DNA of 64,000 bases, from positions 40,618,190 through 40,682,189 of the forward strand of contig CM045761.1 in assembly GCA_025200525.1 (NCBI GenBank), read 5' to 3'. The DNA comes from Camellia lanceoleosa (Eukaryota; Streptophyta; Magnoliopsida; Ericales; Theaceae). Of this stretch, positions 22,701 to 35,700 are shown piece after piece. The translations under genes and the position numbers were made by a program. The notes under the pieces are model-generated. The model searched no databases, was not told the origin of the DNA, and was given only the letters and a program-made list of their open reading frames with translations. The stretch's first letter is position 1; every line of letters begins with the position of its first letter.

Positions 22701-24778
22701 TCCAGCTGCAGAATGAGTTAATTTAAGAAATTGATTAATATTTGTACAACCAAAATTGAACTGATGTTTGACTCTTTTTGTGAATTATATATTACCTGAG
22801 AGGATAACAAAATCGGATGTTAAATAGTCGATCTCATTGAAAAAGACAAGCCACCGCTGCCTTCTTTCTCTTCTTGTTCTTTGTTCTTTTTCAAAAATGT
22901 AATTTGGGTTTTCTACCACATACTGAACTTGACATTCGGTTTTGATAGTACACCCGGCCTGTATCACACAAAATTTGATTTAAGAGAGAAAAGATTAGCT
23001 TGAACATTCAACAATATGATTCCATTCATAATTGATGCTAACCATCTTTTTTCTTTCTTTTTTTTTAATACTCTTCACCTTTATTTATTTATCATGACAA
23101 ATGACTATTAATCATGTGAGTCAGTTTTAAAATTCCAATTTTTCTGAGTTATTCCTTTAAAAAAAATATGGCTTTTGGCTACAATTTCAATTCTAGCTCA
23201 ATTCCAGCTAACAGTTTTATACTAATTAACTGATATGTAAATCTCAATGAGCAATCAATTTCTATGAGTATGTCCTAATCTATGAAGTACGGACACCTGT
23301 CTTGAGGTTGCATATTGGTGTCCAACCCAAACATGCTGGAAGAAGTGTCACCCTTTTTTTCTTTCAATCAAGCACCCTGGGGACAAGTGATTTCCCGTTG
23401 TTTTTCACTATGTTAATAATCCAAGGTTGATAAATATAAAAATTACATGTTTTGCATGTGCCCTCACATGCATTCTTTGGAAAAATTGCATTTTCATTTA
23501 TCTAGTGGTGTCACTTGTCCGTATCTGTGCTTCTTAGGTCTTGTCACACCAAATCATTCAGACTTGCAAGCTCAAACATTGTAAGGAAAAATGACAATAA
23601 CCTGGATTGCAGAAACCAAATAGGTCTTGTCTGTCGAGTTCTTGGCATTGTAGGGACATCCAGCAAGACAATTTCCACAAGCTAAGCAAGTACCCATTTC
23701 TTGCGACTTCATTGTATTTGATGCTTGTTCTTCTATCTCAAAATTGACACCGAGCTTCAATGGACCTTGACTAGTTTCTTCAAACTCTTCTCCAGCTACT
23801 TCTTCCATGATTTTCGCATTGGCAAATTTCACAGGAACACTTTGTATTCTCAGCATGGATGAAGCAGAAGCTTGGCAGGCCTCCCAATCTCTTTCCCATT
23901 CTTTTGGCCATTTGGGATTTCGCCTTGCGCGAATTGGAGTTGGCAGCATAACCCCTGCATTCACTAGTGATCCGCCTCCAAGCCCACAGGCCATTGCTGC
24001 TAGAGAATCATCTTGCTCGTATAACTGTTATTTGATCAAACAAATCTATGTTAGCATAGAATTTTTGCATATTTGAAAAACATAAAAGCTCGAGTCAAGT
24101 TATCAATATGGTAACCTATTTATCTACAAAAATTACATCTTTGCCTCTGCAGACTCTTCTTTAGCAGGAATCTCGTGCTCTATGTTGCACTTATTAGTCT
24201 CAAACAGCTGAACTTGATAATAATTTATACATCCTTTTGACAATTTGACAATTATTTACACTTATTAGTCTACAAAATATAAACATGCTTAATGTTTTTC
24301 TGTAAATAAAAAACAGTAATTCATTTTTATAACCAATGCGAAGTTTTGTTCTTAATGCTGGCCCCATTACTTGTTGACTCTATTTTTTCTTCAAATGATT
24401 CTAGAACGATGAATTACTGAGGGAGCGATTTTTCCAAAATAATCACAGGAAATCTTTTGTTAACACAGATTCCTATTTCTCAACGATATTCCTCAATCAA
24501 GAAATTGAAGAGGGACTAATGACCTGAAACAAAGCATCCTTTGGGCCAAAGCTGATCTCCAAGTTCCTGTTTTCAATCCTGGCAGCTGACATGATCTTGA
24601 AACTATCAGTCGGAAAGTCCTGAGCTTCCCATCTCCGGCCTTTCTCAATCAAACACACTTTAATCCCTGCCATTGACATCCGACAAGCAGCAACAGAACC
24701 ACCATATCCAGATCCCACCACAATAGCATCATAACCATCTACATCTCCATCACCACCACCATACTCTACTTTCTCCAT
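14842..24778 (-). CDS. GMC oxidoreductase fused to alpha/beta hydrolase, C-terminal anchor
   Basis: Nine exons: 24778-24524, 24024-23602, 22958-22796, 22705-22464, 22369-21444, 20696-20353, 17576-17313, 16507-16302 and 15567-14842. All junctions are GT-AG with matching phases, giving 1182 residues. Residues 22-27 (GSGYGG) are the FAD-binding loop. A cysteine cluster (CLACGNCLAGC, about 198-208) resembles that of bacterial cholesterol-oxidase-like GMC proteins. The GMC C-terminal part has the active-site-like His near 470 (HLLGGCN) and Asn near 520 (INPCLTIAAL). The second half is a hydrolase domain with the elbow AHCVGG (Cys near 893) and a late His near 1096 (FGHSDLL). A hydrophobic tail (about 1163-1182) suggests a membrane anchor. 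It probably oxidises a sterol or long-chain alcohol with FAD; the hydrolase substrate is unknown. An in-frame ATG at 24889 could add 37 residues, but I prefer 24778 because the intervening sequence is a poly-T tract. The gene looks intact. Confidence 0.9.
16670..16702. repeat. (TG)n microsatellite in fusion-gene intron 8/upstream
   Basis: A run of about 15 TG units lies in the intron between exons 7 and 8 of the fusion gene, just after an ATATAT stretch. Such tracts are highly length-variable. Confidence 0.9.
16830..17200. repeat. Decayed repeat with CACTA-like right end
   Basis: Intronic AT-rich stretch with repeated phrases such as gggacaaaaaaatttgatcc and ending cgtagtg, whose complement starts CACTACGACAAAT, a terminus common in plant CACTA-type elements. 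The left end is not recognisable, so this is a fragment at best. Confidence 0.35.
18963..20145. mobile_element. Non-autonomous CACTA transposon in intron 6 of the fusion gene
   Basis: The element starts CACTACAAGAAAAA and ends TTTTTCTTGTAGTG, perfect or near-perfect terminal inverted repeats of the CACTA (En/Spm) class. It is flanked by the 3-bp target duplication AAA (18960-18962 and 20146-20148). The 1183-bp body has no coding and is mostly diverged copies of a short palindrome-forming phrase (ttagtcgccaaaag and complement-like ggcgactaa), about 15-20 of them. Confidence 0.9.
23280..23537. mobile_element. Short hAT-like MITE, degenerate, in fusion-gene intron 2
   Basis: Terminal inverted repeats start CTATGAAGTACGGACAC and, from the other end, CTAAGAAGCACAGATAC. 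These match the termini of the two clearer hAT-like MITEs at 33187 and 37674. The flanking 8-mers (gtcctaat and gtcttgtc) match only partly, so the insertion is old or one flank has changed. Confidence 0.6.
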
Positions 24779-26311
24779 TTCCTTTGAAAAAAAAAAAAAA
24801 AAATCCCAAATCAAATTAAATCTTTTCCAAAGTTTTTGGTGATGACAGAGTGAAGAGAGTAAAGGAATTTGAGTTTCAGATTCATTCATATAAAAATACT
24901 TTTAGTACTGCATATGCATGTTACTAGATATACCATTTTGTAATGTTGTGATTTGTTGGTAACAATGGCTGTGGAAAAACAGCTGTGGTTTTCATTGTTT
25001 TTTGGGTGAATAAGTGGTTTTCATTGTTGTCAACGAAGAAAACTGAAGCGTTGGCCATAGAACAAAATCTAACGAAATTTACCTAGTTTTATGCTCCTTA
25101 AAAATCTAGAAGTTCATAAACAATCTGACGATCTGCCCATAAACTTTTGTCCATTATTAAACAGAGAAGCATTATAAAATAGTGAAGTCTCAAAAAAAAC
25201 CAAAATATTTTGTTTTCATAATTCTTGTCTAGTATGTAAGAAAGCACCTATATAACATTATAGTCTAATGCTTCCTAACATTATGTTTTACCAATGGCAT
25301 GATCTACACAACATTCTCTTCTGCAGAGAATCTTTTTTTTTATTTTTTTTTAATAACAGGAATTTGATATTTATATAGAAATATTCTTGTCCAATATGTT
25401 TTGAGGACACAGCCAGGAATCCTCTGTCCTCCTTCCTTAATGTGCAGTTCCAACTATGAGGAACATAGGAATCTTGGGGTATGATCGTATGGCAAGGAGG
25501 CATTAGTGACAAGGAATGGGAATTTTGGAGATAGAGGATCCCGTTCAAAGCTACTCTCTATTGTAACTAACAAAAATATATTTAGAAACAAAAATTACAT
25601 GTCACAAAATATAAGGACATTTTTCTATGAACTACTCTAACGCTACTCTCTAGGCTAACTCTTCATCCAAACCAACTTAACATCATGTTTTTTTTTTTTA
25701 TGGCACACAAGGCATAGATAAAAAAAAAAAATAACATGTCATTTACAAAGCCTGTTGGAGTTTAAAAAAAAATAAAGAGAACAAACTTCATTTAGAGAAT
25801 ACATTGGAGTTGCTCTTAGCATGCAAGAAAAGACCAACGGCTGGCCTAGTGGATATGATGCTTTCTTAGCAGATGTGATGTTTCGGTTCGAGTCTTATTT
25901 GCTACAAATGTTGCTTCCGCTTCCATTATTCCCCTCCTATCAATTTTCCAAAAAAAAAAATACAAAGTATGCAAGAGAGCAATTGTAGCATACGAATCTA
26001 TAGAATACATGTGTCCAATCACACATTATGCCTTTTAACTACATGAAGATGATCCAAAGAAACATTCTTATCCAAGATGTTCAGACGCACATCACATTTA
26101 GGTAAAACCAAAGGACAACTAGTATATTTTGTATTTGAAAGGACAACTAGTATATACTAGTCTATGTTAAAATATATGGGTAATATGGAAATGATGCTTT
26201 ATATTGAAATGATGCTTTTATCACAAGGATATAATCTATAGAAACAAAATGAACCCTATGGAAATCATACAACCATCCAAATATGTTGTCTGTCTGTATG
26301 CAAAAATAACA

Positions 26312-26455
26312 AAAATATTTTGTGGCACTAATCTGATGGGCACTAATGCCCCTAATTTCTATTCTGGGTAAGTTTTTTTTTTTTTTTTTTACTTGATATG
26401 GAATTTCGGGGCTTTAGTGCCCCTTTTTTTCAGGGCACTAATCAGTTCTGCAAAA
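26312..26455. repeat. Short foldback repeat (GGGCACTAATGCCCC type)
   Basis: Two inverted arms, gggcactaatgcccc on the left and ggggctttagtgcccc on the right, are separated by a long T run. A weaker ggcactaat/attagtgcc pair lies outside them. It may be a small MITE, but no target duplication was identified. Confidence 0.4.
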
Positions 26456-26544
26456 ATAATTTAGTACATTAGACGGGACTTGGTCCTCTTTGCTCAAAGT
26501 TAAAATTTTTTTGGAGTTTAGGTACAATGATCACAAGGATATTC

Positions 26545-26905
26545 AAAGTAAATATATTCTATTTGGTTTTAGTTTTTTGAAAATTGAATTTTTTTTTAGT
26601 GAATATTTTTAAAATTTTAAGCAATTTTTTTAGATGTACCGTACTTAGATGTATCTAAATAGTAAAACATTTGTGAAAAAATATTTTAAAAAATTAATAA
26701 ATATACAAAAATATGAAAAATGTATTGAATTTTTTTTTTTTTGGTAGATAGTGAATTTTTTAAAGATTTTTTCACAAATATTATACTTTTTAAGTGTATT
26801 TATATTAGGTGTGCCTAATTTTTTTTTTAAAAAAATACGAAAAAATAAAAAAGTAAAATTTTCTGAAAATGTTTTCTGAAACCAAAACCAATCAAGTAGA
26901 TTATT
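26545..26905. repeat. AT-rich foldback repeat, related to the copy near 58600
   Basis: The left part (ttggttttagttttttgaaa) and right part (ctgaaaccaaaaccaa) are inverted. The interior, with phrases such as tttttaaagattttttcacaaat, recurs at about 58600-58990 in the same layout. Two dispersed copies with inverted ends point to a MITE family of unknown class. Confidence 0.55.
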
Positions 26906-27537
26906 ATTACAAATCAAAGGAAGAACTTGTTCAAACTCTACCTATTTCAGCCGACTTTCAAGGGCCTGAGATGCAAAAAAAAAAAACAAAAAATCAACTG
27001 GGTTCATTTTGTTCTTAAAAAAAAAAACAAAAAAACTTGTGTTTTATTTGGGTTAACATGGTCACGTGGTCACTGAATAACTTCTCATGTAGAAGGCTTC
27101 TCATTAGGGATGTACAAATATCGGATTGGACTGGGTTCTCATTGGATTTGTTATGTGCTAGTGTTATATGTCGATGGGTTTTTGGTAAGTAGTGGAATGT
27201 TCATTTCAATATAATTTTCATAATATATATAAATTACCTCATACTAATTGATAAAAAAATAAATTATTTATTAAAAATAATTTATGAACAAATCCTGATT
27301 AGGAGCTCCACAATTCGTAATAACACACTCGAGTGGCAAACCACCACCCATTCTCCAGCAAAGCCCTAGTAAGGTAATAGCTGTCGGGACGGATAAAGGA
27401 AGGAAAGAAAATTTAAGAGCAACCTCAATGGTGATTGCCACTTTAACATCCCACAGTACCATATTTTTGTTTGGTAAGTGATGGTACCAGAATCTCATAA
27501 TTTGGCAATTCTATAGTCATTTGTAGACCTCATCATA

Positions 27538-27569
<32 letters not shown>

Positions 27570-27713
27570 CGAGTTAGCTCTTGTTAAATTTAATACAACA
27601 TTTGGCATTATCAGGTCATTTGAGAGAAATTTTCCAGATCATACCTACATGACAGGGTTTAAGAATGTTGTAGGAGAATTTGAAGATTTTCGATAATCTT
27701 TTAAAAAAACTTG

Positions 27714-28211
27714 GGCTCTGTTTGGTTATGTTTTCAAAATGTAATTCTACACTGAGTTTTGAATATGGTGTTTGGAACATGTTTTGGAAACACGTTTCCA
27801 AAACTCTGCAGAGAAGTCTGTACCAGCCGCGTTTTTCAAAATTTTTTTTTTTTTGCAAATTTTGCTTAACCGGTCGTCCGGCCGGTTGACCGGAATAGTG
27901 AATTTTTTTTTTTTTTTTTATTACAATTGATATGTTAATTTTTATATAATTGAAAAAAATATTTTCTGAAATTTTTAAAATTTTTTATGTACTTTAAAAT
28001 AATTTTGCGTTGTATGTTTAGTTATGAGTTGTAAATTTTTGTATCAAATATCAAATATCACATCAACAATTCCCCACTCAAATCAAAACTATTTTAAAAA
28101 CTCTTTATCAAACAAATTTTCTACACTCAAATCATAACTCCAAACCCCACAAACTCAAACTACAACTCATACTCTTAAATCATAATTACAGAACTCTACC
28201 AAACGCAACCT
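27714..28211. repeat. Putative MITE with GTTTGGT/ACCAAAC ends
   Basis: The left end gggctctgtttggttatg and the complement of the right end (aaggttgcgtttggtagag) are similar. Interior sequence is AT-rich and partly self-complementary. Several plant MITE families end this way, but the flanking duplication is unclear. Confidence 0.45.
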
Positions 28212-29787
28212 TGAATTTTCTAGAAATAATGAGAGGCTTAGTAGTCACAACTAGGCACACAATAGCAAAGAAATGATGGAGATAGGAGATTGAGTGAAGA
28301 AGAAGGCAAAGTAACTAGAGAGAGAATAATGGCAAGGCTCTCCCATGAATTTCTCATTTTCACTCTCAAGGTAGATAATAGAGAAGAGAAATTAGTTCTT
28401 TCCCAAGAGTTGTCTCTCCAAAATCCATCCCTTGTAAAGTTATGGATAGATGCTAGTTATAGGCACCTCATGATATAAGATGGAGCCCATGTACAAGGCA
28501 CATGGGAAATATTCCCTTTAACTACCTTATCTAAGGAAGTGACCTCTCTAAGGTAAGGAAAACCCCGAAGAGGAAATCAACCTCTCGGCGAACCCTTCTT
28601 CTTAGCCACACCTAACCAATGATTCCCAATCATTCCAAAGGGTCAGGGGTAGTCCAAGAAGATGCCATGTTACAAATATTACCGAGTCTCAGGGGCCCCT
28701 TAGATCGTGCCACCTCGACCCAGGTAAAAGCTAGTTTAACCGAACAGTGAATTTATCTCTACTCACCGTCCTCAGGATCAGGTCTTTTGTTCGAACTCTA
28801 TCACGCCCATGGTTCTGGTGCATAGATCTCGAAAAGCTCCGAACCCGCAAGTATTCTGAGACTCATTAATAGAGTGACTTCTAGATTGCATTTGAAGCCA
28901 AGCGCCTCGAATCTCTAGATTCGTAGATCTAAACCCTTTGGAGTCCGTGCTCAAATAGGTCTCTAGGTTCGTGGTTCCGAACCCTTTCAAGATTAAGTCC
29001 ATGTCTCAGAGAATAGATCTCCTTCAAGAGCTTCATCTTTTTTGAAAACAATCGTTAACCTCTTTGAACGCCCGTATGATTTGTGCCTCCTCGGATGGGC
29101 TTGTTGGGCTCTCTTTAGAGATATTTACTTGATGGGTCTTTCTTTGCCCAATTTGTTGACTTTCTTATAGACCCGTTCAATAGAATTCACTTAGACCCAT
29201 TTGGTAATAATTTCTCCAAGTTCACCAATTTTCGAGCTTTCCGATTAGGTTTCAATTGGCCCAATTAATTTAGTGGCTCAAGTTAACCCCTCTACCAAAT
29301 TTTGGCAATGGCAGCCTGTTGGAATTGCTAATAACATTTTAAGCCATGCTTCCTCTCTCATATAGCAAGTGCCATCACATGATAAACAATAAAAGACCAA
29401 GATCAAAACAGATAAATGGATTAAGAAATAATTTCAAGGACCATTCAGAGACAAGAAGAGTTCTATAATAGCTAATTTTTAACATCTCACTTCAGCACTA
29501 CTCTCAAGGAGGAAAATAAAAATTAAAGAAAGAAAAGAAAACCATCTATGTGAAATAGATTTCAATTCCAAGATACAGAAATTTTGCTATGTGAAGAGTG
29601 TCTCATAAGATTTAGAACTCAGTTTTTACTTTGCTGTGGTTTGTACAAGTGACGGAAAAGAAAAATAACCACACTTTCATATAACACTTCCAAAAGTAAA
29701 GATCTCTCCAGAAAGCAAAAGCTGCCCTTGTCATTCCTGAGAACAACCCAAGTGGAAACGTTTTCAATCTGTTTCTGAGTTTTTGTG

Positions 29788-32700
29788 TTAAGCAGAAGAG
29801 CAAGCTTCAAGTTTGGGAAGGAGACTTCGCCAAGCATCAGCTATACCGCGCGCCAGGCGTGCCTGTCCCTTTGCAAATTCATGAAAAGCAATCCCCAAAT
29901 CCAATGTTTTCTGTTCTTGGAAGCGCACAATCTCCTCATTCATTAACCGCACAATAGTCTCGAACCTTCTAGTTGCTTCCTCACTATCTGCCTTCAGCTG
30001 CATCACAAAATCAATAATATTAGCCAAACAAAGAAGATTGTGGAGGTAATACACTTCTATAGGATGCCAATATAAACTAACCACTTCATATTCACGCTCA
30101 GCTTCTGCCAATTTTTCTGATCGTGTTAGCCTGAATTTGTTTCTGCAAACAAATATAATAAATAAATTACTAACCGCAAAGTAGAAACCTCAAATATCTT
30201 TAGGCACATTAACTACTGGAAACTGGGAAAATTGAGTTCAATTGACAGTTTTATAACCAATTGTTCCATGAATTTGAAGGGTCATTCATTTTCAAAGCAT
30301 AATCTGAGAAAACCCTACACATTTGGCTATCAGTCTGAGAAAAATTGCAAATTATCATAACTTGGGACATTACCAATACAGGATTACCATTCAAGAAGGC
30401 TTTACTAAATAAAGCAACTTTTACACATTGGCAAATCAATGTCATATGCAAAGGGTCCCTCCACTAGTAAATACAATGAAGTGAACAGAGAAAATAAGTT
30501 GATCAGAACCATACAGATCTATTTCCTTCAGCTTGATGGTTTCAGTCAGTTCACACTGCTGCCTGAAAGCATTGGCTCTCTCTGCTATCGTGGCCTGTTT
30601 CAAAAGGCGAAAGCGATACACAAAAGATGGTTGAAGGTTAAAACAGGAGATTCGCCAAACGATCCAAAATCATTATCAGGTGTTCCCTTTGTGGTATTTA
30701 AAGTAGCCGTCAATCTTCCAGGTCAACGAGACAAGGAAAGAAATGACGGACAACGATAGAGCTTTGGAAATTGGTGAGCCAACAAAACTAACCTTGATAG
30801 ATTGCACAGCACGAACATAATCTTTCAAGGGCTCTTCAAAATTCATTAAGAGGTGGTGAGCCTGAATGATACAGCAAGGGCAGTTATATCATCGCAAAGA
30901 ACTATTCGATGTTAGAGAAGTCAACTAACTATTTAATGTCAAGGGATGATCCATTGATGAGGCTTACCTCCTTCTGCAGCTTAATTGACAAAATCTCTGA
31001 TTTTGCCCCAAGCTCAGAGAATACCTTTCCAAGAGCATCTCCTTCACAAGTGCCAAGAAGTTTGACTGCCTTCCCAAAGTCTGACAGGGATTGCCCCAAT
31101 TCTGTGGAAACACAATAAAAAATTATGAATGAATTTTATTTGATTTTATTCAAATATTAGAACAAACAAAGAAGAAAACGGAATAAATGAAGACAATCCA
31201 CAAAATATGATTTAAAGTAAGTCTGAAATACTGGCACACCACAGAACCAAAAAAAAATAAAGTCCTTAAATACCTCTGTGTCTCTTTACTAGGCGATATG
31301 CATGCTTCTGAGCTTCAGCTAAGTGATCTTCAAGCTCAAAGATATAATGTTTCAGTTTCTCATATTCAGGATTCGATTCTTCAACTGGTTTTTCCTTTCC
31401 AAGTACAACATCACTCACTTTAGATTGTACATCCTGTAAAAAATCATAGAGAAGTCATATGGCAGATCATTCATCTTTTCAAATGGACATCATTCCCATT
31501 TCAGTGCCCCTCGCAATCCCAATTGGGAGTCAATGCAGTCACTTCACAGAGAAAAGATGACTGACTCAAATAACTGATGAGCTCTCTAATAGCAGAATTG
31601 TGCCCTTTGATTTATAAGATTGGTGCAAGGACTGGAGGATACTTTTTTTAAAGTGAACAAAATTCTTAATCAGTTCAATTTGACATATTAATAATAGGAC
31701 TCTTGAACTATTGAGTGAGAAAGGTAATTTCAAGATCCACAGCATAGTTAGACTCTTCATCCCATGTACTATATCACTATTCCACATATCACTGCTCATT
31801 ATCTTGTACATAGCATATCAAATACATAACTAAGCATCTTCTGGGGGAAATTAAAACACATCATGACCACTAACAGAGTTGGTCTGTTTATGGAAACCTT
31901 ATTGATTGCAGGTTCATCTCTTCCCAGTCCCAACAAATTGTACAGCAGGGAAGAAAGTGAATGTCCAAAATTCTCCAATGTTTTGTGAAATCATTTTAAC
32001 ATTAGATTATGGAATATTATTATTGGCCCACTAATCATTCGAACATTAGATCATCGAATAGTAGTTATTCACACACTCTATCATCATTAAATAACAAGGA
32101 TGTATTTACTTTTTAACCTCAAGTTACCTTGAAGATTTGCATCAAATCAGCTGGCTTCTTCTTAAAAATACCAGTCTCTTGAGATCTGGCCCTTTCCATT
32201 GTCTGCAAAGTAAGGCAAGAAAGTGACATCAGATTGATGACAGTGACTCACAGAGAGAGAAAGAGAGAGAGAGAGTTTAAAATAGATTGTGAAGGCTACA
32301 TTCCACCATCCATATACATGTTATGATGTTAGGCATCTGAAATTACAACAAAGACTTCCAAAAGGTATCTAAACATTTTAAGTAGTACCATATTCGTGTC
32401 CTGGAGGATCAGTTACTAGAATTTCATTGCCTGACAATGTCAAAGGAATCAGCAGCAACAATTGCTTCACACCCAATAAGTTGCAGATATAATAAATTTG
32501 CTAACCCTAAAATTTTCCTTAAGGTGAATCTTATGTAGAAATGCAACAAAGCGCCACCTCAATTAAGTTCTATGAGTCCAGTGTGTGCATTCAAATAATG
32601 AGAAGGTGACAGACAATGATAACTTTAAAAAACGTAATTATATCTCTGTAGATATTCTAAAGCATTCCTGCAGCATCAGGCGTTATTTTCCTTATCAAAC

Positions 32701-35700
32701 TCCACCAAAAATACCATAGTGAAATGTATAACAGCCACCAACTCAGCTTGAAGGCCCTCAACACAGTTATGGTCCTTGCTCAGATTTTCTTAAATGTTGT
32801 CCTACCTGGCACTTATACCTGCCTGACTCTTTCTGCGAATATAATGAACTGTTTCTTATAAATGCACTTCTTAAATCTGCCTTGAATTAGTAAATGCTAG
32901 GCAGTCTATGGAGATTTTTGTGCAGGACTCTCTTTGAAGATTTGACATACAAATGTATTAGTTTGTTTTCCATCTATTATAAAATTTTGGAGCGTCTGAT
33001 GGGTACATGCATGCTTCTATGAACCTGAGGGAACATATTTTTATCAAGATTTACATACCAAACCTTGTACCCCTTTTCTTTTTGATAAGGTAACGAGACT
33101 TGAACCTGAGTCTCTTTATTGGGGCAATGCGACCTAAGCCACTGGGGTGTCCCCTAGGGGACATACTCTTACCCTACACTTCCTAGCTAAGAAACACGGA
33201 CACGGATACGGATACGACGGATACAGATACAGATACGGACACGGATGTGGACACGGGACACGGCGATTTCAAAAAAATGGAGACATGAGCATAGTGGGGA
33301 CACGGCAATAAAATAAGTTTCTATATATTTTTATTTGCTATCTAGATTAATATTACATCCACAAACAATCAATACTAACAAAAGCTAACTGTAATTCAAT
33401 TTTTTTATTTTAAAAAAAAAAACTTTTAAATTAACACTTACAGTTTATATTTTTTTTTATGAATGATCTATTAAGTATTTAAATCTAAGAAAAAAATAAT
33501 AAACATTTAACATTCATCAAAACCACTAAATAAAATGAAGGAAAAGACAACTTCACATGTCCCTAGTGTGTTCTTGAAGTGTCCCCGGCGTGTCTCTTGA
33601 AAATAAATTAATTAAATAAGTGGACACTCCACGTGGTGTGTCCCATACGTGTCTCTGAAATGTCTGCGTGTCCCCGAGGTGTCCGTGTGTCAGACACAGA
33701 TACAGCATTTGTTTTGAAGTATCGGTGCTTCATAGCTTCCTAGAGTAAATATTTTCCTTTTGAATATAAATGGGCATGTGTAAAGGCACAAAAACTACAA
33801 ACACATTTTGGACATGCAATATTTGCAAAACCTCATTAAAAAAAAAGCACAGGGACAATTTGGTATTTAAAAATAATTTCCAAGAATAATTAGAATAGTA
33901 CATGGAACTATGTCTTCGTCATTAAGCCATCAAAATTAGATATTTAACCTGCTCCTCTGCCTGCAAAAATGTTCTCAGATCCTCACTTTGCTGAAGTTCA
34001 TGATGTGAAGCTATCCGGTTAACAAAAACATCCAATGCTTGACGCCGCATCTCAATAAATTCAGCACTGAATCTAAACTTCTCTGCATAATAAAGACTGA
34101 AGTTAGTCCAAATATGATTTTGAAATTCTTTAGACCAAATCTTTGCGCAACTTTGTTCGATATTAATCACCTATGTTATGCTTAGGCATGAACCCAGAAA
34201 TAGGCTACATCATTACGAACAACTGCATTATCAAGATAATTAACTGCAGCACAAATGTAAATATTTGCTAACAACACATTTGGACATCCAATAGTAGTGA
34301 ATGACTCCATGCAATATTCATAGGATAAGAAGCCATCTACAAAGAAGATCAAATCCATGAGTCCTAGGAGTGCATCGATACCAAGCACTAACTCTGGGAC
34401 TACAAAAAGTACAGCTCGATGCTTGTGTTTCCTCCAAGTGAAAGTAACAAGTCATGATAAAGATTATTAACGGAAGAATCATGCTCTTGAGAGATAGTTG
34501 CACAAACTACTGATGAATTGATGCATTTAAAGAACAAATCCATTGCAAAACTAGCACAGATCAATAAATCTAATTTCCTAACTTCTAACATGTGTGGAAT
34601 TGCATGGTTGCTTCTTGTCCTTTCTGAGCTTCCACCCACCCACACCATCATATACTTCTGTAGAAAGCCAAACTCACGTATACTAAACGAGAAAGTTCCG
34701 ACATTTGTTCATGCAGAATAAAAACCAGTGACTACACAGTAAGAACATCGAGATACGGAACAGAAAGGCTTTTGGGAAGAGATTTGACGTTGGGCCAAAA
34801 AAAGATAATTTCGGGCCTGGTGAGTTTTATATGTCTGGTGGGGCTGGTCGAGGCCATTGACCCAATTGAAACATTTGGATTTGCAATGAGAAAGACTAAT
34901 ACCATTTGTTTCAGACCAACTTGGAGGCCCATTATTCAGAGAGTTGATCGCAAGTCATTAGTTTGATTTTGGGCCTTATTTGGCCCATCAATTGGGGAAA
35001 TTCAAGTCTGTGGAATCTTTTGGCCCAGTTGTGCAAATGGATCCAGACCAGAGAATGCCCAACTACATTTGGCCTCTTATGGGCCTTTAAATGGGCATTG
35101 CGATCAGTCCCTTTTCGTCTGATTTTTCAACACCAGAAATTCCCCCTTTTTCTTATTCTCTTCTTGTGTGCGTGCGTGTGTTCTTTTCTTTTTCATTTTC
35201 TTGTGCTTTAGTACTTGGATGGTGAACCCTTGGCACCTTTTAATTTAAATCTTAATTACTTATCAAAAAACAAAAGGCACTTACTACTTAATTCCAAATT
35301 TCCAATAAACCCAGATAAAGTCTCAAATCACCACTTTAACACTGTTTTTGATGTGATGAAAATGACAAAAAAGCCATTCAAAAAATTATAATGTGAAATA
35401 TATGGGTCAAAATGTGTATTAATAAGTTTCAAAGGATTTTCCAGTGAGTGCAAAATATTCATGGCTTCAATAACTGATTCTCATTATACTGTGACTGATT
35501 CCCAATGACATTCCATCATGATCAAGATGATTACAATAGCAAATATCATGACTTCAAACCATGTGTCAATCCCAAAAGAGTAACGATCAGAATAATTATA
35601 TTGTCATAGAAATATAAAAATGTCTTCTAGGAACGAAATAAACTTTAAAAATTAAGAACAGGCTTGTTACCTACAGTGCTCTTCTCTGGAAGAGGAGGAA

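Larger units (their letters stand above)
24779..29787. other. Intergenic region between the fusion gene and SNX1
   Basis: About 5 kb without a recognisable gene. The left few hundred bases should hold the fusion gene's 5' UTR and promoter. The rest has AT-rich sequence, a (GA)n tract at about 27539-27562, MITE-like foldbacks (listed separately) and, at about 28250-29330, a less AT-rich segment that resembles noncoding retroelement DNA. I could not find LTR ends or target duplications for that segment. The 3' UTR of SNX1 lies just left of 29788. Confidence 0.5.

Noticed and set aside
34737..35215. Chance ORFs in SNX1 intron 3
   Set aside because: No motif, no splice signals, and the SNX1 exons on both sides join without them.
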